Positions 47,230 to 56,798 of a stretch of DNA of 64,000 nucleotides are shown here, in pieces (the first letter of the stretch is position 1; every line of letters starts with the position of its first letter). The position numbers were made by a program, and so were the translations under genes. This DNA is from Aliagarivorans taiwanensis DSM 22990 (GTDB lineage: Bacteria; Pseudomonadota; Gammaproteobacteria; Enterobacterales; Celerinatantimonadaceae). The stretch covers positions 1 through 64,000 of the forward strand of contig NZ_AUBZ01000008.1 in assembly GCF_000429505.1 (NCBI RefSeq), written 5' to 3'. The notes beneath the pieces were generated by a model. That model was not told where the DNA came from. It saw nothing but the letters and a program-made list of their open reading frames with translations, and searched no databases.

Positions 47230-48000
47230 TTGGAAATACTCAAACAAGGCAGCGGCCGCGAGATTATCAAGCATGGCGATGCGGTGCGTCGCCCACTGCA
47301 GCCATGGTCGCATTCGGTGCATCGCGTGTTGGCCCATCTGCACCAACACGGCTTTCGCCACTGCCCACGTCTGCTTGCCACCGATGAGCAGTTCGAGCAA
47401 CTGAGCTTTGTTGCAGGAAGTAGCTACGATTACCCGCTGCAAGGGCCAATAGCCAGTGAGTTAGCACTTACATCAGCAGCGCGAATGCTACGTAAGCTGC
47501 ACGACTGCAGCGCCTTGTTTATCGAGCAAACCGCCACTCAAGAGATGCCATGGATGCTAGCGCCTAGAGCACCTGCGGAGGTGATCTGTCATGGCGACTT
47601 TGCGCCCTACAATGTGGCACTACAAGGTGGCCTGGTTGTCGGCGTGTTCGACTTTGATTGCGCCCACCCCGGCCCGTGCTTGTGGGATGTCGCCTACGCG
47701 GTGTATTGCTGGGCACCGTTTAAAACCAAAGCCGATGACAAGCTCGGAGGGCTCGAGCAACAAGCGCAGCGAGCGAAACTATTCTGCGATGCCTACGGCT
47801 TGGCTAATCACCAGCGCAAGCTGTTAGTCAACGAGATGTTCGAACGCTTGAATGCCTTGGTGGGATTTATGCAAAGCCAGGCGAAACGCGGAGACCAGCA
47901 GTTTCAAAGCGATCTCGATGATGGCCATCACCTGGCTTACCTAACAGATATCGAATACCTCCAAAGCCATCGCGATTTTATATATCGCGCACTAACCTGA
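47230..48000 (+). CDS. APH/choline-kinase-fold phosphotransferase
   Basis: 256 aa, starting at a TTG three bases after ilvA (no in-frame ATG is available). Kinase motifs: Brenner loop VICHGDFAPYNVAL near 116-129 and the metal-binding GVFDFDCAHPGPCLWDVAYAVYCW near 137-160. The nucleotide-binding N-lobe is short. Substrate unknown; related proteins phosphorylate aminoglycosides, choline, homoserine or fructosamine. Coupled to ilvA by position. Confidence 0.82.
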   Translation: MEILKQGSGREIIKHGDAVRRPLQPWSHSVHRVLAHLHQHGFRHCPRLLATDEQFEQLSFVAGSSYDYPLQGPIASELALTSAARMLRKLHDCSALFIEQTATQEMPWMLAPRAPAEVICHGDFAPYNVALQGGLVVGVFDFDCAHPGPCLWDVAYAVYCWAPFKTKADDKLGGLEQQAQRAKLFCDAYGLANHQRKLLVNEMFERLNALVGFMQSQAKRGDQQFQSDLDDGHHLAYLTDIEYLQSHRDFIYRALT

Positions 48001-48174
48001 GCATAGGAAGAGTTTGTGGCTGCAAAACAAATAGTTAATGGTGCTTTAGAGGTTATAAAAATTAGTAACGATGTTAAATTTTTGTGCCCTTACTCATAAA
48101 ACCGCACTGTAACGCCTCCAAGATTGGCTAAATTTTGGTAGATTTGCAGCACTGTATGCTGCGAATGTGCATGG

Positions 48175-48468
48175 ATGAACGAAGCAAGTAAAACCAAGAC
48201 CTCCTATTACCGACGCCTGCTGGTCGCTCGCCTGATCGAACAGGGACACAACACCGTGCCTGCAATTATGGCTGCCACTGGGATGCCACGGCGTACCGCT
48301 CAGGACACCATCAAGGCGCTAGCGGATCTGGATGTGAAGGTGCGCTTCGTCGGCGCCAACAAAAATGGCTATTACCAAGTGGATGACTGGGGGGCTATTA
48401 ACGCGGCGTGGATCGATGAAAAACTCCCTGAAATCCAACAAGTTCTCGGCTACGTCAGCCATCATTGA
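48175..48468 (+). CDS. Winged-helix DNA-binding protein (HTH_43 type)
   Basis: 97 aa, one winged helix: YRRLLVARLIEQGHNTVPAIMAATGMPRRTAQDTIKAL (recognition helix near 37-50) and a wing VRFVGANKNGYYQVDDWG. Matches the small DUF/HTH_43 group. Target and signal unknown. Followed 82 bases later by the DUF5718 gene in the same direction. Confidence 0.75.
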   Translation: MNEASKTKTSYYRRLLVARLIEQGHNTVPAIMAATGMPRRTAQDTIKALADLDVKVRFVGANKNGYYQVDDWGAINAAWIDEKLPEIQQVLGYVSHH

Positions 48469-48549
48469 GCTTTCCTGCTCAGTTCTCTTTGTCTAACAAA
48501 GCGCTTCTGCTAGGATTAGCGGCTTAATTTTCAACAATCCGAGTGAATT

Positions 48550-49374
48550 ATGCCGTACAAACACGTGATTGGCTTCGGTGTGGCGGGCAACTTTGCAGGC
48601 CACCTGGAGCAAGCTGGCGAAGCGAAAGACTTCCTGCAGGTAGAAGTACAAGAAGCGATCCAACCTAAAGCGATCTTCCCGTTCTACGTACCCAGCGAGC
48701 AAGCTGGCTTTCTGGCGACCTACCCGCTGTGTGACAGCGCCATCGTGCCGCCAAACGATGCCGATAACCTGCAGATCGAGCCAGAAGTAGCGCTGCTGTG
48801 CGACATCGAGTACCAAGGCGAGCAAGTGATTGCCCTGCACCCACGCAAGTTTGCTGCATACAACGACTGCTCGATCCGCAAGCCTAACGCCAAGAAGATC
48901 AGCGAGAAGAAAAACTGGGGTAGCCAAACCAAGGGTATCTCCGCGCAACTTCATGAGCTGGACCACCTGCAAGCCGGTGGCACCCTAGATAGCTACCGCA
49001 TCGCCAGCTTCCACAAGCGTGATGGCAAACTTGCTCGCTACGGTGAAGACAGCCCAGTGGTTGGCTACAGCTACTTCCACCAGCGCCTGCTCGATTGGAT
49101 TGTTGATCGCATCAACAACCAACAAGACGTTGGCCCAACCGAGAACATCGCGGCGTTGATGGCCAAAGCAGAGCACCCAGAGCAAGCGCTGATCAGCATC
49201 GGCGCCACCCGCTACACCGAGTACGGTGAGACCAACTTCCTGCAATCAGGCGATACCAGCATCGTGGTGGTTTACGACGGTGAGCAGTACAGCCAAGAGC
49301 AGGTATTGGAAATGGCCGAAGCGGAACGCTTTGCCGACGCCGGTATCTCCGCCTTGGTCCAGCAGGTTCAATAA
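48550..49374 (+). CDS. DUF5718 protein, possibly FAH-like fold
   Basis: 274 aa of the DUF5718 family, function unknown. Internal motifs recall fumarylacetoacetate-hydrolase enzymes: IEPEVALLCDI (FAH: metal glutamates in ExE), then AYNDCSIRKPN (FAH: NDVSxRD-like) and KNWGSQTKG (FAH: K-x-FDTFAPxG-like). The metal-binding pattern is therefore plausible, inferred by eye only. No signal peptide. Confidence 0.7.
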   Translation: MPYKHVIGFGVAGNFAGHLEQAGEAKDFLQVEVQEAIQPKAIFPFYVPSEQAGFLATYPLCDSAIVPPNDADNLQIEPEVALLCDIEYQGEQVIALHPRKFAAYNDCSIRKPNAKKISEKKNWGSQTKGISAQLHELDHLQAGGTLDSYRIASFHKRDGKLARYGEDSPVVGYSYFHQRLLDWIVDRINNQQDVGPTENIAALMAKAEHPEQALISIGATRYTEYGETNFLQSGDTSIVVVYDGEQYSQEQVLEMAEAERFADAGISALVQQVQ

Positions 49375-49402
49375 GCCCGCTGGTAACTAAGTTCCAGATA
49401 GC

Positions 49403-49432
49403 AAAAAGGCGAGCATTGAGCTCGCCTTTTTT
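49403..49432. terminator. Terminator between DUF5718 and RND genes
   Basis: 12-bp stem (49403-49414 with 49420-49431), loop ATTGA, A and T runs on the two sides; suits both convergent genes. Confidence 0.86.
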
Positions 49433-49447
49433 CGTTGCTATGACCGC

Positions 49448-52400
49448 TTAAGCATCAGCGCTAGTCGGCACCTTATGCATCAATGCGTATAGCACCGGCA
49501 CCACAATCAAGGTCAATACGGTGGCAAAGCCCAGACCGAACATAATGGTTACCGCCATCGAGCCGAAGAAGGGGTCGGCAAACAGCGGGATCATCCCCAA
49601 GATGGTGGTAGCCGCCGCCATACTCACCGGCCTCACCCTACTGATAGCACTGTCGTACACCGCCGAATACGGATGCTTGCCCGAGTCCAGCTCCACGTTG
49701 ATCTGATCCATCAGTACGATACCGTTTTTCAGGATCATCCCGGTCAGACTCAGCAGACCCAGCAGTGCGGTAAAGCTGAAGGCTGAGTCAGTGACCAACA
49801 AGCCGACTACCACCCCGATAACCGATAGCGGTACTGTCGCCCAGATCACCAAAGGCTTACGAATGGCGTTAAACAGGAACACCGTAATGATGAACATAAA
49901 CAGGTAGCCCATCGGCAAGGATGCAAACAGTGCACTCTGCGCGTCATTGGTTGACTCGTACTCACCGCCCCATTCCAACTCATAGCCCGGTGGGAAATCA
50001 ATGGCTTCGATCTCTGGGCGCACCCTGGCAAACAGCGACGCTGCGGTTTCGTTACCCAAGATGTCATGGTCGGCCATCACGGTCAGAGTACGCTTACGGT
50101 CTTGGCGCTGGATAAGTGGCTCGGTCCACACCAAGTCAACCTTGTCCACCACTTGCTCGATGGGCACATAGCGTTGCACCACCGGGCTCCAGATCTTCAG
50201 GTTTTGCACGGTCGAGAAGTCGACGCGCTCCTCTTCTGGCAGACGCGCCACAATCGGCAACATCTCGGTACCGTCACGGAACAGGCCGATCGACTGACCA
50301 CTGAAGGCGAACTGCAAGTTCTGTGATAGCTCGGCTTTAGAGATACCCAATCGGCGAGCCTGAGACTCGTTAAATACCGGCTGTAGCTCCTTGGTGCGGT
50401 CACGCCAGTCATGACGAATATTGCGCGCCCCCGGATCGGCAGACAGGATATCCTCAACCTCACTAGCTAAGCGGCGAAGAACTTGTGGATCTGCGCCACT
50501 CAAGCGCGCCTCAATCTTAGACGATGGCGATGGGCCAATCTCCAGAAAACGGAACTGGAAGGTTGGATGCGGGAAGTTGCTGGCAAGCTGCCCTTCCAGA
50601 TCGCGCATCATTTGCAGCATTTCGTCGCGAGAGCTCACCCGAACCTGAAGCTGAGCAAAGGCGGCATAGCTTTTCTCAGGCGCATAGGTCAGCGCAAAAC
50701 GCTGGATCCCCTGACCGGTACTGGAGCTGACAAACTCAACCCGCTCATCATCCAGGATGAAAGCCTCAACCTCTTGCACTTGCTTATAAGTGGTACGAAT
50801 ATCCGTCCCTTCAGGCATCCACAAGTCAATAAAGAAGATCGGCGTATTGGAAGGCGGGAAGAAGGTGTTCTTGACCATGCCAAATCCGACCAACGAAGCG
50901 AACAACATTGCCACCATGGCAATCACCGTCAGCCAACGGAAGCGCAAGCAAAAACGCAGCATGCCGCCAAACACCACGAACAACAGGCCCTTGTAAGGGT
51001 CCTCTTCTGGCTCACTGCTATCACTCGCAGCTTGGTCTTTAGGGAGTAATAACTCACACAAGAAGGGGGTTAACGTGATTGCGGTGATCCAGCTTAGGAA
51101 CAGCGAGAAACACAGCACCCAGAACAGCGAGCCCATAAACTCACCGGTCGCGTCAGCTGACAAACCAATCGGCGCAAACGCCGCAATGGCAATCACCGTT
51201 GCCCCCAGTAGTGGCCACTTGGTCTGCTGCACGATATCCACTGCGGCCTGCACCTTGGTACGCCCGCGTTTCATGCCAACGAGAATACCCTCGACCACCA
51301 CAATGGCATTATCAACCAGCATCCCCAAGGCAATGATTAGGGCACCCAATGAGATCCGTTGTAGCTCAATGTCGTAGATGCTCATTAAGATGAACGCGCC
51401 GAGCACGGTCAGTAACAACACCGCACCGATAATCAGCCCGCTGCGCATCCCCATAGTGAACAGTAGCACCACGATCACGATGCCTACCGCTTGAGCAAGG
51501 CTCATCACAAAGCCATTTACCGACTTCTCTACCTCTTCACCTTGGTTGTAGAAGGTATTGATCTCAACACCGGCGGGCTTAATGCCATCGAGCTCAGCCA
51601 AGCGCTGGGTGACCGCCTTGCCGACATCGACTACGTTCACCCCGGAGGCAAAGGAGATTGCTAGGTTAAGCGCAGGCGCACCATCGAAGTTGATCAGGTT
51701 GCTCGGCACTTCCACCAATCCGCGGGTCACCGTGGCGACATCCTTCAGGCGGATCAGGTTGCCGGTGTCGCTGCCGTGGATAATCAGGTTTTCCAGGGTT
51801 TCAACCGAGTTCAGCTCACCATTAGGGCGCAGCGCCAGTCGCTCACCATTGATGGTCATGTAGCCGGCTTGTTCGACACTGTTTTGTTGGTTAAGTAGAC
51901 CAGCCACCACGGAAAAATCGAGATTAAGCGCAGCCAAACGTTGCAGCGAGGTTTCCACATATAGCAGCTCTTGCTGCTCACCGGCCACGCTGACCTTACC
52001 GACACCGTCGACCAACTCTAACTCGCGCACCAGTTGGTCGACGTAGCGACGCAGCTCGACCATGCTGTAGTTCTCGCCGGAGACCATCAGCATCACGCCA
52101 AACACATCACCGAAATCGTCCATCACCTGCACCGGATTAACACCCGGCGGTAGGCTCGGCTCAAGGTCATTGACCTTGCGGCGCAACTCATCCCAGATCT
52201 GTGGCAGCTCATCTGGCCCGTAGGTCATCTGCATGCTCACCATAATCTGGGTCATCCCCGCCGACGAGGTGGAGGTGATCTTATCGATATAGGGCAACTG
52301 ACGAATCGCCTTCTCCAGTGGATAAGTCAGCTCTTCTTCTACCTCCTGCGTCGTCGCCCCCGGGTAGGTGGCAATAACCATGGCATCTTTAAGGGTAAAG

Positions 52401-52516
52401 GCTGGGTCTTCCAAACGCCCTAGCTCGAAAAACGACACCGAGCCGCCCACCGCCAAGATCACCAAGAACAGCCAGGAGATGACTTTGTTTCGAATTGAAT
52501 ACTCTGCAATGGTCAC
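49448..52516 (-). CDS. RND efflux permease
   Basis: Proton-driven inner-membrane pump of 1022 aa, AcrB/MexB-like fold. LVDNAIVVVEGI in TM4 (ALGMLVDNAIVVVE near 395-408) carries the proton-relay Asp; two large periplasmic loops; PLSVIGVVVGLLVTDSAFSFTALLGLLSLTGMILKNGIVLMDQI near the end. The family resembles Vibrio VexF-like HAE pumps but its substrates are unknown. Overlaps the adaptor gene by four bases. No outer-membrane factor in the operon. Confidence 0.93.
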   Translation of the reverse strand: MTIAEYSIRNKVISWLFLVILAVGGSVSFFELGRLEDPAFTLKDAMVIATYPGATTQEVEEELTYPLEKAIRQLPYIDKITSTSSAGMTQIMVSMQMTYGPDELPQIWDELRRKVNDLEPSLPPGVNPVQVMDDFGDVFGVMLMVSGENYSMVELRRYVDQLVRELELVDGVGKVSVAGEQQELLYVETSLQRLAALNLDFSVVAGLLNQQNSVEQAGYMTINGERLALRPNGELNSVETLENLIIHGSDTGNLIRLKDVATVTRGLVEVPSNLINFDGAPALNLAISFASGVNVVDVGKAVTQRLAELDGIKPAGVEINTFYNQGEEVEKSVNGFVMSLAQAVGIVIVVLLFTMGMRSGLIIGAVLLLTVLGAFILMSIYDIELQRISLGALIIALGMLVDNAIVVVEGILVGMKRGRTKVQAAVDIVQQTKWPLLGATVIAIAAFAPIGLSADATGEFMGSLFWVLCFSLFLSWITAITLTPFLCELLLPKDQAASDSSEPEEDPYKGLLFVVFGGMLRFCLRFRWLTVIAMVAMLFASLVGFGMVKNTFFPPSNTPIFFIDLWMPEGTDIRTTYKQVQEVEAFILDDERVEFVSSSTGQGIQRFALTYAPEKSYAAFAQLQVRVSSRDEMLQMMRDLEGQLASNFPHPTFQFRFLEIGPSPSSKIEARLSGADPQVLRRLASEVEDILSADPGARNIRHDWRDRTKELQPVFNESQARRLGISKAELSQNLQFAFSGQSIGLFRDGTEMLPIVARLPEEERVDFSTVQNLKIWSPVVQRYVPIEQVVDKVDLVWTEPLIQRQDRKRTLTVMADHDILGNETAASLFARVRPEIEAIDFPPGYELEWGGEYESTNDAQSALFASLPMGYLFMFIITVFLFNAIRKPLVIWATVPLSVIGVVVGLLVTDSAFSFTALLGLLSLTGMILKNGIVLMDQINVELDSGKHPYSAVYDSAISRVRPVSMAAATTILGMIPLFADPFFGSMAVTIMFGLGFATVLTLIVVPVLYALMHKVPTSADA

Positions 52517-53580
52517 TGGGCTTGCTCCTGTTGTTCAACGACGACTGCCATATCGGATCGTAAGCGGCTGAGGCTACTGGTGATGAGTTGGTCGCCCTCA
52601 GTGAGGCCTTGGGTAACCAAGGCGCCGTGGCTCACTACTTCACCCACCTCAACTTGTACTTGCTGGGCCTGGCCATTCACCACCTTCCAAGCATAAAACT
52701 CACCCGGCGCATTACCCGGCTGCAAGGCCGTTAGCGGCGCTAAGTAGCCCACTTCTGAGCTCAGACCGGCCGCGGCCATGTCCACCAATACCTGGACCTC
52801 GGTGCCCGGCAGCACTGGCGGGCTGATTTGCGGCATTGCCAGCCACAGCTCAAAGCTCTGGCTGGCTTGGGCCGGCTCGGCACTGTGCTTGTAGTAACTC
52901 ACCGGGAAACTTTGCTGGAGGTTGCCAAAGGTTGCTGAAGGCTGGTAGCTAACTTCGGGCGCATCAGGGTCGATCTGTGCCATTACTGAGTTGGGCAGCT
53001 GCAGGCGCACATGCACTTGTTGGTGCTGATAAAGGCTTAACACCGTTTCACCGGGCGAGGTGCTCTCGAAGGCCTCTTTAGGCACCTCGGCAATCTCACC
53101 ACTAAACGGGGCATACAGCTTTGAGTACTCCAGCTGGGCCTGCGCCAACTTGTAGTTCACCTCGGTCAGGCTCTTGTTTGCCTTAAGCTCATCAAACTCC
53201 GCCGGTGACAGAAGCTTTTGCTCAACCAGCCCTTGGGCCCGACTCAACTGACGCGATGCCAACTCGAACTGCGCCTTGCTATCGGCCAGTTGCTGACTCA
53301 GGGTGCGGTTGTCCAACTCGGCGAGTAACTGGCCTTTTTCAACAATGTCTCCGGCACGCACCAAGATGCGGCTGATCTCGCCTTCTAAGCGAAATGCCAA
53401 TGGCGTCAGCTCGGCCGCTTCGGTCACCCCGTTAAACTGGCGATACTGCGAACTCTCGACCGCCCCCACTTCCACGGTTGATACCTGCAAGGTAGGCAGG
53501 CCTTCAGGAAGCCCGCCACGCTCACAACCGACAATACTCAACACCGCCATCGCGATACTTGCTTGTTGCCATTTACGCAT
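52513..53580 (-). CDS. RND periplasmic adaptor, lipoprotein (second)
   Basis: 355 aa membrane-fusion protein. Lipobox LSIVGC at residue 19. Barrel-sandwich region with ILVRAGDIVEKGQLLAELDN, helical hairpin (LSQQLADSKAQFELASRQLSRAQGL), and YAPFSGEIAEVP. Overlaps the permease start and follows the first adaptor with TAATG, so all three are translated together. Confidence 0.9.
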   Translation of the reverse strand: MRKWQQASIAMAVLSIVGCERGGLPEGLPTLQVSTVEVGAVESSQYRQFNGVTEAAELTPLAFRLEGEISRILVRAGDIVEKGQLLAELDNRTLSQQLADSKAQFELASRQLSRAQGLVEQKLLSPAEFDELKANKSLTEVNYKLAQAQLEYSKLYAPFSGEIAEVPKEAFESTSPGETVLSLYQHQQVHVRLQLPNSVMAQIDPDAPEVSYQPSATFGNLQQSFPVSYYKHSAEPAQASQSFELWLAMPQISPPVLPGTEVQVLVDMAAAGLSSEVGYLAPLTALQPGNAPGEFYAWKVVNGQAQQVQVEVGEVVSHGALVTQGLTEGDQLITSSLSRLRSDMAVVVEQQEQAQ

Positions 53581-54662
53581 TAGATGCCTCCCTCTCGTAC
53601 CAGTGGACGAACATGCTGCCCGGGGGTCAGACGATTAGCGCCAACCTGAACAATCTGCTCACCGGCCTTGAGGCCGCCCAGTACTTCGCCACTCTCATCA
53701 AGGGTCACAATCACCTCGTTGACCACTTTCGCAATCGGGTCGTATTGGAACACAGCCACCTGCTGCCCATCTCGACGCACTATCGAACCGGTTGGCAGAC
53801 GCCAGTTACTTTTATACTCCTCACCCCGCACCGACACGCTTGCCGCCATGCCCGGCAAGAAGTTCAAATGCTCAGGTCGTTCAACCGACAAGGTGATGTT
53901 GTAGGAGTTGGTGTCAGGATCGGGCTGGGTGGAGATCTCTTCAAATTCAGCAGCCAGCTCGGTACCGGCAAAGTTTGCCACAGTCACCCAATAGGAGGCG
54001 TCGCGCAGGCTTTCTACCGGCAAGCGTTTGGTCACACTTACCGGTAGGCTGAAGCTGATGTCGAAGGTATTACGACCCACTACCGTGACCACTGGCTGAT
54101 TGGCCCCCACAAACTGATGTTGCTTGGCAAAGCTTAGCGACACCACGCCATCGAACGGCGCTGTAATCTTGGTATAGCTCAACTGGGTTTTAGCTTTTTC
54201 CAGATTAGCCTCGGCCGCCGTAAAGCTGGTGCGGGCTTGGTCATACATGTCTTCACTCACCAAGCGCCGCTCTGACAACTGCTGGGCTCGGGCAAGCTGA
54301 GCTTTGGCCAAGTCATACTCAGCCTGACGCGCTTCCAGCGATAACTGGTAATCGTTGGGGTCCAGGTTGGCTATCTGCTCGCCCTGCGCCACATTTTGGC
54401 CCATTCTTACCGGCAATGATTGGATCTCACCGGGCACCTGAAAGGCCAGTTGGGCGCGGTCATTGGCCTCAACCTGCGCCACAAAATGGAAGCTGTCACT
54501 GGTTAAGGTGTCGGGCACTTTCATCAGCTTCACTGGTGTCACAGCGGTAACCGACGTTTCTGTCTCTGAATAGGCATTTTTGCCAAACAGCATGCAGGCA
54601 GAAACGAGCGATACCAAGCCGACACCAGTCAGGCTCATCATTCGTTTGGATAGATGTAACAT
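53580..54662 (-). CDS. RND periplasmic adaptor (first)
   Basis: 360 aa adaptor. N-terminal signal with a possible lipobox VSAC near 20-23. ILPVRMGQNVAQGEQIANLDPNDYQLSLEAR-type barrel (here SLPVRMGQNVAQGEQ), coiled hairpin EYDLAKAQLARAQQLSERRLVSEDMYDQARTSFTAAEANLEKAK and ITAPFDGVVSLS. A pump with two adaptors is seen in Vibrio and Pseudomonas. First gene after the divergent control region. Confidence 0.9.
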   Translation of the reverse strand: MLHLSKRMMSLTGVGLVSLVSACMLFGKNAYSETETSVTAVTPVKLMKVPDTLTSDSFHFVAQVEANDRAQLAFQVPGEIQSLPVRMGQNVAQGEQIANLDPNDYQLSLEARQAEYDLAKAQLARAQQLSERRLVSEDMYDQARTSFTAAEANLEKAKTQLSYTKITAPFDGVVSLSFAKQHQFVGANQPVVTVVGRNTFDISFSLPVSVTKRLPVESLRDASYWVTVANFAGTELAAEFEEISTQPDPDTNSYNITLSVERPEHLNFLPGMAASVSVRGEEYKSNWRLPTGSIVRRDGQQVAVFQYDPIAKVVNEVIVTLDESGEVLGGLKAGEQIVQVGANRLTPGQHVRPLVREGGI

Positions 54663-54828
54663 GGGGTAATACCGCTCCGTCGTGGGGCTGAGTTGGTCAG
54701 CCGGATAATTCAGGCGTATACTATACAGACGTGCAGTATATTTGATGACCGTTGCACCATCAAGCTATACTTTCCAATTGTATAGTATGTTTTATTGATA
54801 TCATCAAACTATAGTTTGTCGCCATCTG
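54663..54828. promoter_or_regulatory. RND/TetR divergent operator region
   Basis: Three TA-rich inverted repeats: around 54716-54742 (TATACTATACAGACGTGCAG and TATA), around 54763-54788 (GCTATACTTTCC AATTG TATAGTATG), and the perfect 14-mer CAAACTATAGTTTG at 54805-54818. Such sites in a gap between a TetR gene and its pump are the usual repressor targets. Confidence 0.65.
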
Positions 54829-54855
54829 TTGGCAGCACAATGTAAGGGGAAGAAG

Positions 54856-55551
54856 GTGAAAAAGGTCGGTCGACAGAGCGCCGCCAGCGCAGAACAAACC
54901 CGGCTAACCATTCTGCGGGAGGCCCTAAACCTGTTCAGTGAGCAGGGCTACAGCGCGGTCTCATTGCGGGCCATTGGGGAGCGAGCGGGGGTTTCCCATA
55001 GCCTGTTGCGCCACCACTTTGGTAGCAAGCTCAACATCTGGAAGCAGGTAAGCGATCATATGCATGAGCACTTTCGCGACTACATCTACCAGATCCTCGA
55101 TGAGATCGATGCGCAGCTTCCTGCGCCTGAGCGCTTGTATCAGTTGCTGATTAGGATGATGGCAGGGCTGTTGTCAGACCCTCGCCCACTGCAGTTGCTT
55201 AAGGATGCAGTTAGTCAACAAGGAGAGATGCTAGATCACCTGTTTAATGATGACCGGCGGATCCACGAGCAGATGGAGTCATTGTTTATCGACACCCAGA
55301 AACAGGGCTTGTTGGCCGAGTTTCAGCTTAAAGAGCTTAAGTGGATGATGCTTAGCTGGGCCCACGCCGCGATAAGCTTAACCCCACTGTTAGAAGACAG
55401 CGTTGGGAAGACGGGTAATCAAGCTCAGCTACGCCACTGGCAGATATTTGCCTCGGTGCTTGCTCTGAAATTTGGTTTGAATGAGCAAAACATTCCCAAG
55501 ATTAATGATCTGGAAGAGCTCGCCGTTGATTGCCCTTGTCCTTACGACTAG
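54856..55551 (+). CDS. TetR-family repressor
   Basis: 231 aa. N-terminal helix-turn-helix: TRLTILREALNLFSEQGYSAVSLRAIGERAGVSHSLLRHHFGSKLNIWKQV (about 15-66). The C-terminal domain is ligand-binding and unlike any I recognise. GTG at 54856 is preferred: a purine run GGGGAAGAAG precedes it; the TTG at 54829 adds nine residues that read through the SD. Likely regulates the divergent RND operon. Confidence 0.85.
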   Translation: MKKVGRQSAASAEQTRLTILREALNLFSEQGYSAVSLRAIGERAGVSHSLLRHHFGSKLNIWKQVSDHMHEHFRDYIYQILDEIDAQLPAPERLYQLLIRMMAGLLSDPRPLQLLKDAVSQQGEMLDHLFNDDRRIHEQMESLFIDTQKQGLLAEFQLKELKWMMLSWAHAAISLTPLLEDSVGKTGNQAQLRHWQIFASVLALKFGLNEQNIPKINDLEELAVDCPCPYD

Positions 55552-55587
55552 GCGCGACATGGCAGGTAGTAAGATGTGGTAGGCAGT

Positions 55588-55617
55588 AAAAAGGGGCGGA
55601 TCACGCCCCTTGTTTTT
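55588..55617. terminator. Terminator between TetR and LacI-type genes
   Basis: 8-bp stem AAGGGGCG/CGCCCCTT, loop GATCA, then GTTTTTG on the plus strand and TTTTTACTG on the minus; bidirectional. Confidence 0.83.
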
Positions 55618-55626
55618 GGGTATGGC

Positions 55627-56655
55627 TTAGCCCGGTTGTATCACCCGGGTAGATTCACGCACGATCAGCTCGATCGGTGGGATCCGATAGTCAAACTCAC
55701 CACCACTCAGCATCGATAGCATGGCTTGCGCCACTGCCGCACCGGTTTGCAGTAGCGGCTGGCGAATCGTGGTCAGCGGTGGTACAAAGTAACGCGACAC
55801 ATCCAAGTCGTCGAAGCCAATCACCGAGATGTTCTCGGGCACCTTAAGCTTGCGTCTGTGTAGAGCTTGAACCACGCCGTAGGCACTCTGATCATTGGCG
55901 GCGAACACTGCAGAGAAGCGTAGCTTCTTATCTAAGAACTGCAGCATCGCTTTTTCTGATGCCGCCGAATTGAACTCGCCATAGATAACAAACTCATCCC
56001 GATAGGGAATACCGGCATCGCGCAGGGCTTTCTTGTAACCTTCCAAGCGTTGCTGCGCGTCATGATGGGCCACCATGCCCATCATATGGACAATCTGACG
56101 ATGGCCTTGCTGGATCAGGTGGTTGGTCGCCATATAGGCGCCGACGCTGTTCTCCAGCTTGATGGCGTGCAGCTGCTCACCTTGCACCAACTGGCCCAGG
56201 CTCACCACCGGAATCGGTCCAGAGAACTCACGGAATTGGTTGGGATTAAGGCTGCCATTGACCACGATGATCCCATCAACGCCATGCTTGCTGAGGATCC
56301 CCATGGAGTGGTATTCGGTTTTGTTGTCCCAGTGACCTGAGATAATCAGTGCCGAATAGCCCTTAGCGTTTAGCTCACGCTCAATGCCCAACACCACCTC
56401 ATTGGAATAGGGGCTGTCAGCATCTTGCACGAGTAAGCCGACCGTCATGCTGCGGCCACCTCTGCCATCACTGTTGCTGTATTGCGGCTTGTAGGACAGC
56501 TCGGCAATCGCCTTTTCAATACGGACCCGTTTCGCCTCAGAGATAAAGGTGGTGCGGTTCAAAAACCGTGAAACGGTACTGGCCGATACCTCGGCCAACT
56601 TGGCTACATCGTAAATAGTAGGACGTAGCTTTTTCTTATCAGTCACAGTCGTCAT
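55627..56655 (-). CDS. LacI-family transcriptional regulator
   Basis: 342 aa. HTH TIYDVAKLAEVSASTVSRFLNRTTF at 13-37, then YKPQYSNSDGRGGR hinge and a periplasmic-binding-like domain with FDDLDVSRYFVPPLTTIRQPL near 286-306. The inducer is unknown; it is not obviously GalR. The upstream gap holds two operator-like palindromes, consistent with self-control. 332 bases separate it from the choice-of-anchor gene on the same strand. Confidence 0.9.
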   Translation of the reverse strand: MTTVTDKKKLRPTIYDVAKLAEVSASTVSRFLNRTTFISEAKRVRIEKAIAELSYKPQYSNSDGRGGRSMTVGLLVQDADSPYSNEVVLGIERELNAKGYSALIISGHWDNKTEYHSMGILSKHGVDGIIVVNGSLNPNQFREFSGPIPVVSLGQLVQGEQLHAIKLENSVGAYMATNHLIQQGHRQIVHMMGMVAHHDAQQRLEGYKKALRDAGIPYRDEFVIYGEFNSAASEKAMLQFLDKKLRFSAVFAANDQSAYGVVQALHRRKLKVPENISVIGFDDLDVSRYFVPPLTTIRQPLLQTGAAVAQAMLSMLSGGEFDYRIPPIELIVRESTRVIQPG

Positions 56656-56678
56656 AGGTTTGATAGCGTTCTATTAGA

Positions 56679-56684
56679 ATTATA
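56679..56684 (-). promoter_or_regulatory. -10 element for the LacI-type gene
   Basis: A perfect TATAAT on the minus strand, 24 bases upstream of the start codon. No good -35 at 17 bases was seen, as is common for regulated promoters. Confidence 0.5.
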
Positions 56685-56798
56685 CTGTGCGGGCTTATTA
56701 TCAGCTCGTTGCCGCTCATTAAATGAGCTATTGCTTCGGTTTGCATCACTGTTTGGTGAAACCCGATCCGGGCAAGGTAAGCTGTAGGCCAACACACG

